The notes under the pieces were generated by a model that was given only the letters and a program-made list of their open reading frames with translations, was not told the origin of the DNA and did no database searches. 64,000 nt of DNA from assembly GCF_022682305.1 (NCBI RefSeq), contig NZ_CP093528.1, positions 1,625,501-1,689,500 on the forward strand, written 5' to 3'. Every line of letters starts with the position of its first letter. Within the stretch, counting starts at the first letter, position 1. Source of the stretch: Shinella zoogloeoides (GTDB lineage Bacteria; Pseudomonadota; Alphaproteobacteria; Rhizobiales; Rhizobiaceae). Positions 28,290 to 37,041 of the stretch are shown piece by piece. A program made the position numbers and the translations under genes.

Positions 28290-29870
28290 GTGTCAGCCGT
28301 TGGAGCATCCGAGGGCATGGGCAGTCCGTTATTGGCTGTTCGCAGCCTGACAAAGCTATTTGGTTCGTTCGCCGCCTGTAACGGCATCGACCTTGCCATA
28401 CAGCCCGGTGAAATTCATGCCCTTCTGGGCGAGAACGGGGCTGGCAAATCCACCCTCGTGAAGATGCTTTTCGGCGTGCTCGCGCCGACGAGCGGCGAGA
28501 TTCTGTGGAAGGGCGAGTCCGTTCGCATCCCAAGCCCCGGCGCGGCGCGGCGTCTCGGCATCGGCATGGTCTTCCAGCACTTCTCGCTTTTCGAGGCGCT
28601 GACGGTGGCGGAGAACATCGCGCTCTCGCTGAGCCCCGGAATCTCCCTGTCGAAAGTCGCCGAGGAGGCCGCCCGCCTCTCGCATCTCTACGGCCTGCCG
28701 CTCGATCCGAACGCGCATGTCGCCGATCTTTCGGTGGGCGAGCGCCAGCGCATCGAGATCGTGCGCGCGCTGCTGCAGAACCCGGAACTCATCATCCTCG
28801 ACGAGCCGACCTCCGTGCTGACGCCGCAGGAGGCGGACCGGCTGTTCGAAACGCTCGACAAGCTCAAGGCCGAGGGCCGTTCGGTGCTCTATATCAGCCA
28901 CCGGCTGGAAGAGGTGCAGCGCATCTGCGACCGCGCCACGGTTCTGCGCCACGGCAAGGTCACCGGTGCATGCGATCCACGCAAGGAGACGCCGGCTTCG
29001 CTCGCCCGCATGATGGTCGGCAGCGACGTCGCCTCGGTCAGCGCGGCCGGCACGAACGCCAAGGGCAATGTCCTCTTGGAGGCGCGGCATCTGAGCGTGC
29101 CGGCACGCACGCCGTTCGCTGTCGCGTTGAAGGATGTCGGTCTGAAGGTTCGCGGCGGCGAGGTCCTTGCGATTGCCGGCGTTGCCGGCAACGGGCAGGG
29201 CGAGCTTTTCGATGCGCTTTCCGGCGAATTTCCCGTCGCGGACGCATCGGCCGTCTTCATCCGTGAAAAAGCCGCCGGCAATCTCGGCATCACCGCCCGC
29301 CGCCTGATGGGCGCGGGTTTCGTGCCGGAGGAGCGCCATGGCCATGCGGCCGTTCCAGGCCTGCCGCTTTCCGACAATCTCGTGCTGGCGCGCAGCCAGT
29401 CCGACCGCAAGACATTCCTTGCCGGCGGCATCCTCGGTGTCATCCGCCACGCCGTCGTGCGCCTCGCCTCGCGCCGCATCTCCGAAACGATGGACGTGCG
29501 CAAGAGCGGGGAGGATCCTGCGGCCGGCTCGCTTTCGGGCGGCAACCTGCAGAAATATATCGTCGGCCGCGAACTGGACCGTCAGCCGGCCGTGCTGATC
29601 GTCAACCAGCCGACCTGGGGCGTCGACGCGGGCGCGGCGAGCCGCATCCGCCAGGCGCTGGTGGACCTCGCCAAGGCGGGGTCCGCCGTGCTGGTGATCA
29701 GCCAGGACCTCGACGAGATCTTCGAGGTGGCGACGGAAATCGCCGTCATCAGCGAGGGAAGGCTGTCGGACGCCTATCCGGCCCATGAACTGACACGCGA
29801 AAAGATCGGTCTCCTGATGGGCGGCATGCACGGCAAGACGGAAGGCGAAGGGGCGGCCCATGCGCATTGA
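28290..29870 (+). CDS. ABC transporter ATP-binding protein, BMP/nucleoside-type importer
   Basis: A 526-residue protein with two fused ATPase domains. The first has Walker A GENGAGKST (47-55), signature LSVGERQRIEIVRAL and Walker B LIILDEPTS. The second is degenerate, with GVAGNGQGE for Walker A, LSGGNLQKYIVGREL and VLIVNQPTWG, as in the whole family of BMP-linked importers. A GTG at 28290 preceded by a purine-rich ribosome site gives the listed start; ATG at 28317 is possible. It overlaps the first permease gene by 11 bases and opens a four-gene importer operon. Confidence 0.93.
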   Translation: MSAVGASEGMGSPLLAVRSLTKLFGSFAACNGIDLAIQPGEIHALLGENGAGKSTLVKMLFGVLAPTSGEILWKGESVRIPSPGAARRLGIGMVFQHFSLFEALTVAENIALSLSPGISLSKVAEEAARLSHLYGLPLDPNAHVADLSVGERQRIEIVRALLQNPELIILDEPTSVLTPQEADRLFETLDKLKAEGRSVLYISHRLEEVQRICDRATVLRHGKVTGACDPRKETPASLARMMVGSDVASVSAAGTNAKGNVLLEARHLSVPARTPFAVALKDVGLKVRGGEVLAIAGVAGNGQGELFDALSGEFPVADASAVFIREKAAGNLGITARRLMGAGFVPEERHGHAAVPGLPLSDNLVLARSQSDRKTFLAGGILGVIRHAVVRLASRRISETMDVRKSGEDPAAGSLSGGNLQKYIVGRELDRQPAVLIVNQPTWGVDAGAASRIRQALVDLAKAGSAVLVISQDLDEIFEVATEIAVISEGRLSDAYPAHELTREKIGLLMGGMHGKTEGEGAAHAH

Positions 29871-30954
29871 ACTCGAAAAACGCCCCAATCCGTCCCGGCT
29901 CTACTCCGTCCTCTCGCCGTTCCTCGCGCTGGGGCTGACGGTGATCGCAGGCGGCATCATGTTCGCGCTGCTCGGCAAGAGCCCGGCATCGGCGCTCTAC
30001 AGCTTCTTCATCGAGCCGCTGCTCGACGTCTGGTCGCTGCACGAGATCGCCATCAAGGCCGCGCCGCTGATCCTGATCGGCGTTGGCCTGTCCGTCTGCT
30101 ACCGCTCGAACAACTGGAACATCGGCGCGGAAGGGCAGTTCATCGCGGGCGCGATTGCCGGCGCCATCGTGCCGGTGGTCTTCCACGAGTGGCATTCGCC
30201 GCTCGTCCTGCCGCTGATGCTCATTTTTGGGATGGTCGGCGGCGCGCTCTATGCCGCCATCCCCGCCTTCCTCAAGGCGCATATGAACACCAACGAGATC
30301 CTGACGAGCCTGATGCTGGTCTATATTGCCCAGCTCTTCCTCGACTGGCTGGTGCGCGGTCCATGGCGCAGCCCGGATGCCTATAACTTCCCGGTGACGC
30401 GCGACTTCGCGCCGGAAGCGATCCTGCCCGAACTCGTCTCCTCCGGCAGGGCCAATCTCGGCTTCGCCTTCGCCATCATCGCGGCCGTCGTGCTCTGGAT
30501 CATGATGCGCTACACGCTGAAGGGCTTCGAGATCACCGTGCTCGGCCAGTCGGAGCGGGCAGGGCGCTTTGCCGGCTTCTCTTCCAGGCGCATGATCTGG
30601 TTCTCCATGCTGCTCTCGGGCGCGCTCGCCGGTCTTGCCGGCATTTCCGAGGTCAGCGGCACCATCGGCAAGCTGCAGCCGATCATCTCGCCCGGCTACG
30701 GCTTCACCGCCATCATCGTCGCCTTCCTCGGCCGCCTCAACCCGCTCAGCATCGTCGCCGCGGGCCTCTTCCTCGCGCTCACCTATGTCGGCGGCGAGGC
30801 GGTGCAACTGACTCTCAGCGTCTCCGACAAGGTCACGCGCGTCTTCCAGGGGCTGCTGCTGTTCTTCGTGCTCTCCTGCGACACGCTCATTCTATACAAG
30901 ATCCGGCTGGTCTTCTCCCGCCTCGGCCGCGGCAACGAGGGGGAAGCGCACTGA
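29860..30954 (+). CDS. ABC transporter permease, BMP/nucleoside-type importer, subunit 1
   Basis: A 364-residue inner-membrane permease of the BPD-2 (YufP/NupP-like) family. About nine hydrophobic helices are visible, with the conserved segments YRSNNWNIGAEGQFIAGAI and SPGYGFTAIIVAFLGRLNPLSIVAAG. It overlaps the ATPase gene upstream by 11 bases and the second permease downstream by one base, so the three are translationally coupled. Relatives transport nucleosides or purines in partnership with lipid-anchored or periplasmic BMP proteins. Confidence 0.93.
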   Translation: MRIELEKRPNPSRLYSVLSPFLALGLTVIAGGIMFALLGKSPASALYSFFIEPLLDVWSLHEIAIKAAPLILIGVGLSVCYRSNNWNIGAEGQFIAGAIAGAIVPVVFHEWHSPLVLPLMLIFGMVGGALYAAIPAFLKAHMNTNEILTSLMLVYIAQLFLDWLVRGPWRSPDAYNFPVTRDFAPEAILPELVSSGRANLGFAFAIIAAVVLWIMMRYTLKGFEITVLGQSERAGRFAGFSSRRMIWFSMLLSGALAGLAGISEVSGTIGKLQPIISPGYGFTAIIVAFLGRLNPLSIVAAGLFLALTYVGGEAVQLTLSVSDKVTRVFQGLLLFFVLSCDTLILYKIRLVFSRLGRGNEGEAH

Positions 30955-31874
30955 TGGGCATGATCGAGGCAATCCTTCTCACCGTGATCACGGCGGCGAC
31001 GCCGCTGGTGCTTGCTTCCGTCGGCGAACTCGTCACGGAGCGCACCGGCGTGCTCAATCTCGGCGTGGAGGGCATGATGGTGATGGGCGCGGCCATCGCC
31101 TTCGCCGCAACGCAGATCACCGGCTCGCCCTATGTCGGCATCCTCGCCGGCATTGCCGGCGGCGCGCTGTTTTCCCTGCTCTTCGGTTTCCTGACGCTGA
31201 CGCTCGTCGCCAACCAGGTGGCGACCGGCCTTGCGCTGACCATTCTGGGCCTCGGCGTCTCGGGCCAGATCGGCGAACCCTATGTCGGCATGTCCGGCGC
31301 AAGGCTCGAGCCGATCGCGATCCCGCTTCTTTCCGATATTCCCTTCATCGGCCCGCTGCTCTTCCGGCAGGATATCATTTTCTACATTTCGATCGCGCTG
31401 GTGATCGGCGTGAACTGGTTCCTGTTCAAAAGCCGTGCGGGCCTGAAGATCCGCGCCATCGGCGACAACCATGCCTCCGCCCACGCGCTCGGTATCCATG
31501 TCATCCGCACGCGCTATCTCGCCGTGATGTTCGGCGGGGCCTGCGCGGGCCTTGCCGGCGCGCAGCTCTCGCTGGTCTATACGCCGCAATGGGTGGAGAA
31601 CATGTCAGCCGGGCGCGGCTGGATCGCGCTGGCGCTGGTGGTCTTCGCCTCCTGGCGGCCGTGGCGCGTGCTGCTCGGCGGCTATCTCTTCGGCGCCGTG
31701 TCGATCAGCCAGCTTCATGCGCAGGCCTTCGGCATCGGCATCCCCTCGCAGTTCCTGTCGGCGCTGCCCTACGCCGCCACGATCATCGTGCTCATCCTGA
31801 TCTCGCACAATCGACGCATGACGCTGATCAACACACCCGCCTCTCTCGGCAAGCCGTTCGTTCCCGACCGGTGA
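30954..31874 (+). CDS. ABC transporter permease, BMP/nucleoside-type importer, subunit 2
   Basis: A 306-residue permease (YufQ/NupQ-like) with about eight to nine helices. Family segments are TPLVLASVGELVTERTGVLNLGVEGMMVMGA at the N-terminus and RAGLKIRAIGDNHASAHALGI in the middle. Together with the preceding permease it forms the heterodimeric channel of the importer. The binding-protein gene follows 39 bases downstream. Confidence 0.93.
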   Translation: MGMIEAILLTVITAATPLVLASVGELVTERTGVLNLGVEGMMVMGAAIAFAATQITGSPYVGILAGIAGGALFSLLFGFLTLTLVANQVATGLALTILGLGVSGQIGEPYVGMSGARLEPIAIPLLSDIPFIGPLLFRQDIIFYISIALVIGVNWFLFKSRAGLKIRAIGDNHASAHALGIHVIRTRYLAVMFGGACAGLAGAQLSLVYTPQWVENMSAGRGWIALALVVFASWRPWRVLLGGYLFGAVSISQLHAQAFGIGIPSQFLSALPYAATIIVLILISHNRRMTLINTPASLGKPFVPDR

Positions 31875-31913
31875 GAAAGACGGAAAACGACCACTCCAAC
31901 CTCAGAGGATAAA

Positions 31914-32984
31914 ATGAAGAAAATCATTCTCGCTCTCGCAACCTCCGCCGCCGTCCTCGGCTTCGCCGTCGCGGCAAGCGCACAGGACAAGACGAAAATC
32001 TGCTTCATCTATGTCGGCTCCAAGACGGATGGCGGCTATTCGGAAGGCCACGACCGCGGCCGCCAGGAGCTCGAAAAGGCGATGGGCGACAAGATCGAGA
32101 CCGCCTTCCTCGAAAACGTACCGGAAGGCCCGGATGCCGAACGCGCCGTCGAGCGCATGGCGCGCTCGGGCTGCGCGCTGGTCTTCACCACGTCCTTCGG
32201 CTTCATGGACGCGACGATCAAGGTCGCCCAGAAGTTCCCGGACGTGAAGTTCGAGCATGCGACCGGCTTCAAGAGCGCCGAGAATGTCGGCACCTACAAC
32301 GCCCGCTTCTACGAAGGTCGTTACATCCAGGGCGTGATCGCCGCCAAGATGTCCAAGAAGGGCGTCGCCGGCTACATCGCCTCCTTCCCGATCCCGGAAG
32401 TCGTGATGGGCATCAACGCCTTCATGCTCGGCGCGCAGTCCGTCAACCCGGACTTCAAGGTCAAGATCGTCTGGGCCAACACCTGGGCCGATCCGGGCAA
32501 GGAAGCCGACGCCGCCAAGGCGCTGGCCGACCAGGGCGTCGACATCCTGACGCAGCATACCGACTCCACCGCCCCGATGCAGGTCGCCGCCGAACGCGGC
32601 ATCCATGCCTTCGGCCAGGCCTCGGACATGATTGCCGCCGGCCCGAACACCCAGCTCACCGCCATCGTCGATACCTGGGGCGCCTATTACATCAAGCGCA
32701 CGCAGGCGGTTCTCGACGGCACCTGGAAGTCGGAGCAGATCTGGGACGGCCTGAAGGACGGCATCCTGACGATGGCGCCCTACACGAACATGCCCGACGA
32801 CGTGAAGAAGGCCGCCGAAGACGTCGAGGCGAAGATCCGCTCCGGCGAGCTGCATCCCTTCACCGGCCCGGTCAAGAAGCAGGACGGCTCCGAATGGCTG
32901 GCTGCCGGCCAGGTTTCGGATGACGGCACGCTGCTCGGCATGAACTTCTACGTCGCCGGCGTGGACGACAAGCTGCCGCAGTAA
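31914..32984 (+). CDS. BMP-family periplasmic substrate-binding protein
   Basis: A 356-residue exported protein with signal peptide (cleavage near ASAQD, about residue 24). It has the BMP/Med fold signatures ICFIYVGSKTDGGYSEGHDRGRQ, LVFTTSFGFMD and VDILTQHTDSTAP. There is no lipobox cysteine, so unlike Gram-positive BMP lipoproteins it is free in the periplasm. The family binds nucleosides or purines (some bind other small molecules such as autoinducer-related compounds), so the operon is probably a purine or nucleoside importer. A terminator follows 22 bases after the stop. Confidence 0.92.
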   Translation: MKKIILALATSAAVLGFAVAASAQDKTKICFIYVGSKTDGGYSEGHDRGRQELEKAMGDKIETAFLENVPEGPDAERAVERMARSGCALVFTTSFGFMDATIKVAQKFPDVKFEHATGFKSAENVGTYNARFYEGRYIQGVIAAKMSKKGVAGYIASFPIPEVVMGINAFMLGAQSVNPDFKVKIVWANTWADPGKEADAAKALADQGVDILTQHTDSTAPMQVAAERGIHAFGQASDMIAAGPNTQLTAIVDTWGAYYIKRTQAVLDGTWKSEQIWDGLKDGILTMAPYTNMPDDVKKAAEDVEAKIRSGELHPFTGPVKKQDGSEWLAAGQVSDDGTLLGMNFYVAGVDDKLPQ

Positions 32985-33006
32985 GTCGCGGCTTATGGAA
33001 CGGCGG

Positions 33007-33033
33007 AAAGGCGCTCCGGACGGGAGCGCCTTT
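33007..33033 (+). terminator. Rho-independent terminator of the BMP importer operon
   Basis: A perfect 11-bp stem AAAGGCGCTCC / GGAGCGCCTTT closes around a five-base loop. It begins 22 bases after the binding-protein stop. Confidence 0.85.
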
Positions 33034-33201
33034 CTCGTCTGGCGAGAGGGCCGCATGCGCGGAAGCGGGCGAGGCCCTATCCCCTTGTTTGTACGTGGCT
33101 GCAAGTGCAAAACCGCTTCGCACTTTTGTTGGATTTGCTCTATACCAGCGCAAGGCTTCCGGAACAGAAGGGGTGTTTCGGACCGGAGGAGGGGACGATT
33201 T

Positions 33202-33945
33202 TTGCGCAAGGGATTGCTTGAGACGGTCATCAACGGGCTGAACACGCGCACCAGTCATGCGCAGGTGGTCAACGAGTTGGGCCTTGCCATTATCGCAGGG
33301 GAATATCCTGTCGGCGCGACGCTGCCGGGCGATGCGGAGCTTGCGGCGCGCTTCAAGGTGTCGCGCACCGTGCTGCGCGAGGCGATGAAGACGCTTGCCG
33401 CGAAGGGCCTTGTCGTTCCGCGCGCGCGCATCGGCACGCGCGTCACGCCCAACACGCAATGGAACCTCTTCGACAGCGATATCCTGACCTGGTATTTCGC
33501 CGTCGGTATCGACGAAAGCTTCCTCCTGCACCTTTCCGAAGTGCGCCTTGCCTTCGAGCCGCATGCGGCGGCGCTTGCCGCGCGCCACGCCACCGAGGCC
33601 GACATCAGCCAGATGATGCGCCTTGCCGTGGCCATGGGCGATACGTCGCACACAGCCGAATCGCTCGCGCTGGCGGACCTGAAATTCCATCTCTCGGTGC
33701 TGGACGCCTCGCGCAACCCCTTCCTGCGCACGGTCGGCAGCCTGATCGAGGCCGCGCTCGTCGGCGCCTTCAAGCTCAGCTCCCCCGCCGCCGATCTCGG
33801 CAAGATGGGCGAGGTGGCAGCGACTCACATCCGCATCGTCGAGGAAATCGACCGGCGGGATGAGGAGGGCGCGCGCCGCGCAATGGAGAACGTCATCCGT
33901 GTCGGCCGCGAACGCGTGGTTCAGGCTCTGCGCGAGGAAGAATAG
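33202..33945 (+). CDS. FadR/GntR-family regulator with FCD domain
   Basis: A 247-residue regulator with the winged helix PVGATLPGDAELAARFKVSRTVLREAMKTLAAKGLV-type N-terminal domain (about 20-75) and an FCD domain (about 100-235). The stretch WNLFDSDILTWY resembles regulators of sugar-acid catabolism such as DgoR. I chose the TTG at 33202 because GGAGGAGGGG lies 7 bases before it; no ATG fits the domain start. It is separated from the importer by a terminator, and no catabolic genes lie next to it, so its targets are unclear. Confidence 0.85.
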   Translation: MRKGLLETVINGLNTRTSHAQVVNELGLAIIAGEYPVGATLPGDAELAARFKVSRTVLREAMKTLAAKGLVVPRARIGTRVTPNTQWNLFDSDILTWYFAVGIDESFLLHLSEVRLAFEPHAAALAARHATEADISQMMRLAVAMGDTSHTAESLALADLKFHLSVLDASRNPFLRTVGSLIEAALVGAFKLSSPAADLGKMGEVAATHIRIVEEIDRRDEEGARRAMENVIRVGRERVVQALREEE

Positions 33946-33990
33946 CCCGGCAGGAAACGGGTGGCCCGCATGACGGGCCGCCTTGGCGAA

Positions 33991-34341
33991 TCAATCGTCG
34001 TTGCTGGCGTTCAGCTCTTCCGGCCGCTTACCCTCGCTGGAGGCATGCGCCGCCACGAGCTGTGCAGACCCCATCGCCTGATAGAGATTGAACAACGCTT
34101 CGCTCGCCCGTGCGGCGAGACGGAACCAGTCGGGATTTCCGGCAATGGCGGGGTGGTGGAGGAGCTGGTCGTCGACGAGGTCGAGCACGATGGACGTCGT
34201 GTGCACCGCCTCGTGGAAGCCGAAGGAGCCGGACGCATAGTGCGCCAGCAGCTCCGGTGGCGTCATGGCGCGCTCGTCCGCCAGAAGGTCGAGCTGTTTC
34301 AGCCGTTCGTCCTCGAGTTCGATATCGGTGCTTTCCAGCAT
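33991..34341 (-). CDS. Hypothetical acidic cytoplasmic protein
   Basis: A 116-residue protein with no signal peptide or membrane segment, mostly helical and acidic (DIELEDERLKQLDLLADER at the N-terminus, GKRPEELNASNDD at the end). I recognise no domain. It is followed upstream on the same strand by a lipoprotein gene 25 bases away, so they may be co-transcribed. Codon use looks like the neighbours, which supports a real gene. Confidence 0.6.
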   Translation of the reverse strand: MLESTDIELEDERLKQLDLLADERAMTPPELLAHYASGSFGFHEAVHTTSIVLDLVDDQLLHHPAIAGNPDWFRLAARASEALFNLYQAMGSAQLVAAHASSEGKRPEELNASNDD

Positions 34342-34366
34342 GTCTGTCTCCGTTGCCGTTGCTGGG

Positions 34367-34633
34367 TCAGAAGTAATCGAGCCGCACCCGCCGGCGGATC
34401 AGGAGGATCGAGCGGTCCGGCTGGATCTGGTAGGTCTCGAAGACCTCCCGGCCGGGGCGATCGCGGAACCGGTGTTCGAACGTGCTGCCGACGGGCGCCT
34501 TCGTCAGTCGCGTGCGCGGCTGGTGGCCGCCATAGGTGATGCTGCCGGGAATAGGCTCGATGCCGACGCCAGTCGTGGGCGTGCAGGCGCAAAGCGCGAG
34601 GACGGCGAACAGGGACAGGGCGGTGCGGATCAT
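34367..34633 (-). CDS. Small putative lipoprotein
   Basis: An 88-residue protein with a hydrophobic signal ending in LALCACTP, a lipobox-like site (modified cysteine about residue 17). The mature part is basic, with GSITYGGHQPRTRL and the repeated pattern of alternating charged and aromatic residues EVFETYQIQPDRSILLIRRR, suggesting a small beta fold. No known domain is recognised. It lies in a run of minus-strand envelope genes. Confidence 0.68.
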   Translation of the reverse strand: MIRTALSLFAVLALCACTPTTGVGIEPIPGSITYGGHQPRTRLTKAPVGSTFEHRFRDRPGREVFETYQIQPDRSILLIRRRVRLDYF

Positions 34634-34676
34634 GTCGGGAACCTCTCACCGTATAATCTAGCACATTGCACGCCAG

Positions 34677-34704
34677 AGAAAACGGGCGGCCGAGGCCGCC
34701 CGTT
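34677..34704 (-). terminator. Rho-independent terminator of the DUF992 gene
   Basis: On the minus strand a perfect 11-bp stem (AACGGGCGGCC with its complement, two-base loop) is followed by TTTTCT. It starts 10 bases after the DUF992 stop. Confidence 0.85.
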
Positions 34705-34713
34705 CCGGAATGT

Positions 34714-35238
34714 TCAGCCCTGGGGCGTCAGCGTGACCGAGGTGCCGGTCGCCGCGAGGTTGAGGCCGATCTGGCCGCTGATGCTGACGGTCTGCAGGTG
34801 GATCGATCCCGACGTACCGCCGATGAGGACGTTGGTGCCGATGCCGACGCCGACCGTCGCCTCCGCCGTGGCGCCCTGATAGAGGCCACCGAGCGAGCCC
34901 TGATGGTAACCCGCCGTCGGCGCGAAGACCGCCCAGACGATGCGGCCCTGCGTGGTGAAGCCGAGATCGACGCCCATCTTGCGGATAACGCCGCTATAGC
35001 TGTCACGCTCGCCGTTGCTCGCGCTGAACACGCAATCGACGGTCTTGGCCGAGCCAAGCACATAACCGACCCCGCCGCCGACATCGCAGGTCAGCATGCC
35101 GATCTTCACGCCGCCGCGTGCGCCGTTGTCCACATAGGTCGGCGCCTTGTCGCGGTAAACCATGTCCGCTGCGCCGGCCGTCGTCGCGAGAGCCTGCGCA
35201 AGCGTCAGGGCCAGCACGGTTCCAAGCTTCTTGTTCAT
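34714..35238 (-). CDS. DUF992 exported protein
   Basis: A 174-residue protein with a signal peptide (MNKKLGTVLALTLAQALATTAGAAD, cleavage about residue 24). The mature part has the DUF992 pattern GVKIGMLTCDVGGGVGYVLGS, DCVFS, YSGVIRKMGVDLGF and VWAVFAPT, ending in glycine- and threonine-rich beta strands. Two cysteines could form a disulfide. The family is common and often multicopy in Rhizobiales, with unknown function. GAAGGAG stands 7 bases before the ATG at 35238, favouring it over the in-frame start at 35262. Confidence 0.88.
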   Translation of the reverse strand: MNKKLGTVLALTLAQALATTAGAADMVYRDKAPTYVDNGARGGVKIGMLTCDVGGGVGYVLGSAKTVDCVFSASNGERDSYSGVIRKMGVDLGFTTQGRIVWAVFAPTAGYHQGSLGGLYQGATAEATVGVGIGTNVLIGGTSGSIHLQTVSISGQIGLNLAATGTSVTLTPQG

Positions 35239-35396
35239 CTGTGCACTCCTTCTAGCTGGCACGATAATGGCGAATCCGGTGCATTGGTTCCCGGCCGCAA
35301 GGTTACCTCATGGCGAAGAACGTGGCGGAGTGTGGGCGAACGGTCCGCCCGCCACAGGAAGTTGCGCCTGCCGGCGGCTCCCACGGGGCCGGCACG

Positions 35397-35425
35397 AAAA
35401 AAGCCCGGCCGAGACGGCCGGGCTT
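35397..35425 (-). terminator. Rho-independent terminator of gltA
   Basis: On the minus strand a 10-bp stem AAGCCCGGCC / GGCCGGGCTT with a five-base loop is followed by TTTT. It lies 22 bases after the gltA stop. Confidence 0.9.
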
Positions 35426-35447
35426 CGTGTTTTCAGCGTCGCTGCGT

Positions 35448-36737
35448 TCAGCGCTTGGAAACCGGCACGTAATCGCGCTTGGGCGCGCCGATATAGAGCT
35501 GGCGCGGGCGGCCAATGCGCTGTTCCGGGTCCTCGATCATCTCGTTCCACTGGGCGATCCAGCCGACCGTGCGCGCGAGCGCGAAGAGCACCGTGAACAT
35601 GGTGGTGGGGAAGCCCAGCGCCTTCAGCGTAATGCCGGAATAGAAGTCGATGTTCGGATAGAGCTTCTTCTCGATGAAGTACTCATCCGTCAGCGCGATG
35701 CGCTCCAGCTCCATGGCGACTTCCAGCATCGGGTCGTCCTTGATGCCGAGTTCGCCCAGAACCTCGTGCGTCGTCTTCTGCATGATGCGCGCGCGCGGAT
35801 CGTAGTTCTTGTAGACGCGATGGCCGAAGCCCATCAGGCGGAACGGATCGTTCTTGTCCTTGGCCCGCGCGACATATTCAGGAATCCGCTCCACCGAGCC
35901 GATCTCGGCCAGCATGTTGAGCGCCGCCTCGTTGGCGCCGCCATGGGCCGGACCCCAGAGGCAGGCGATACCGGCCGCGATGCAGGCGAACGGATTGGCG
36001 CCCGAGGAGCCGGCAAGACGGACGGTGGAGGTGGATGCGTTCTGCTCGTGGTCGGCATGCAGGATGAAAATACGGTCCATGGCGCGCGAGAGCACCGGGT
36101 TCACGGTGTATTCCTCGCACGGAACGGCAAAGCACATGCGCAGGAAGTTCGACGCGTAGTCGAGATCGTTCTTCGGATAAACGAAGGGCTGGCCGATATG
36201 GTACTTGTAGGCCATGGCAGCGATCGTCGGCATCTTGGCGATCATGCGCAGCGAGGCGACCATGCGCTGGTGCGGATCGGTGATGTCGGTCGAGTCGTGA
36301 TAGAAGGCCGAGAGCGCGCCGACGCAGCCGCACATGACGGCCATGGGATGGGCGTCGCGGCGGAAGCCGGTGAAGAAGCGGCTCATCTGCTCATGCACCA
36401 TGGTGTGGTGCGTCACGCGGTAGTCGAAGTCGTCCTTCTGGGTCTTGGTGGGCAGTTCGCCGTACAACAGAAGGTAGCAGACTTCGAGGAAGTCGCCATG
36501 CTCGGCAAGCTGCTCGATCGGGTAGCCGCGGTGCAGCAGCACGCCCTCGTCGCCGTCGATATAGGTGATCTTGGATTCGCACGAGGCGGTGGAGGTGAAG
36601 CCGGGGTCGTAGGTGAAGGCGCCGGTATGCTTGTAGAGCGTGCCGATGTCGATCACATCGGGGCCGATCGTCCCGGATCTCGTCGGCAGGTCGACCGTCT
36701 TGTCACCGATGGATACACCCGCGCTTTTTCCTGTCAT
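35448..36737 (-). CDS. gltA: Citrate synthase (type II)
   Basis: A 429-residue enzyme condensing acetyl-CoA with oxaloacetate in the first step of the TCA cycle. Active-site segments are present: [40 protein letters not shown] and the catalytic Asp in PNIDFYSG. The N-terminal [32 protein letters not shown] marks the larger, NADH-sensitive type of Gram-negative bacteria. GGAGGATCG before the ATG at 36737 supports this start; an ORF extension to 36881 is not coding-like. A strong terminator follows. Confidence 0.97.
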   Translation of the reverse strand: MTGKSAGVSIGDKTVDLPTRSGTIGPDVIDIGTLYKHTGAFTYDPGFTSTASCESKITYIDGDEGVLLHRGYPIEQLAEHGDFLEVCYLLLYGELPTKTQKDDFDYRVTHHTMVHEQMSRFFTGFRRDAHPMAVMCGCVGALSAFYHDSTDITDPHQRMVASLRMIAKMPTIAAMAYKYHIGQPFVYPKNDLDYASNFLRMCFAVPCEEYTVNPVLSRAMDRIFILHADHEQNASTSTVRLAGSSGANPFACIAAGIACLWGPAHGGANEAALNMLAEIGSVERIPEYVARAKDKNDPFRLMGFGHRVYKNYDPRARIMQKTTHEVLGELGIKDDPMLEVAMELERIALTDEYFIEKKLYPNIDFYSGITLKALGFPTTMFTVLFALARTVGWIAQWNEMIEDPEQRIGRPRQLYIGAPKRDYVPVSKR

Positions 36738-37041
36738 AACGATCCTCCGTTGTTTCGAATGGCGGCACGAAAGCGTGCCCGGCCATGAACATGTTCGTTT
36801 TGCTAGCCCATTTACGGCACCCTGCCAAGCGATACGAAAGGCAAATTGTGCATTGCGGAAACAGGCTTTCCGGCAACGCAATATCTACCCTTTATGCGAA
36901 GTTGCAAGCAACCTTTGAGAGTGCTCTTCAGATTATGGAGGGCGCATCCTTTCTGTCTGGCTTAGCAATTGTCATATATACTGGCGATTGAAGATTTCCT
37001 CGTTCGATTGCACAATGGAAAGGGGATAGAGGGGCCGGGAC
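36738..37041. other. Divergent gltA/comEC intergenic region (304 bp)
   Basis: This stretch should carry the promoters of gltA (leftward) and comEC (rightward). It is visibly more AT-rich than its surroundings (for example TATATACTGG near 36975). An imperfect inverted repeat TTGCGGAAA / TTTCCGGCAA lies at 36853-36876. I see no RNA gene or supported small ORF. Confidence 0.5.

Noticed and set aside
26269..28533. Minus-strand ORF of 754 residues opposite pcsA and qor
   Set aside because: Shadow frame of two clear genes, with low-complexity charged composition and no domain.
28290..32984. Sugar importer annotation for the double-ATPase ABC operon
   Set aside because: The ATPase resembles ribose-type double ATPases, but the BMP-family binding protein and the two distinct BPD-2 permeases indicate a nucleoside/purine class.
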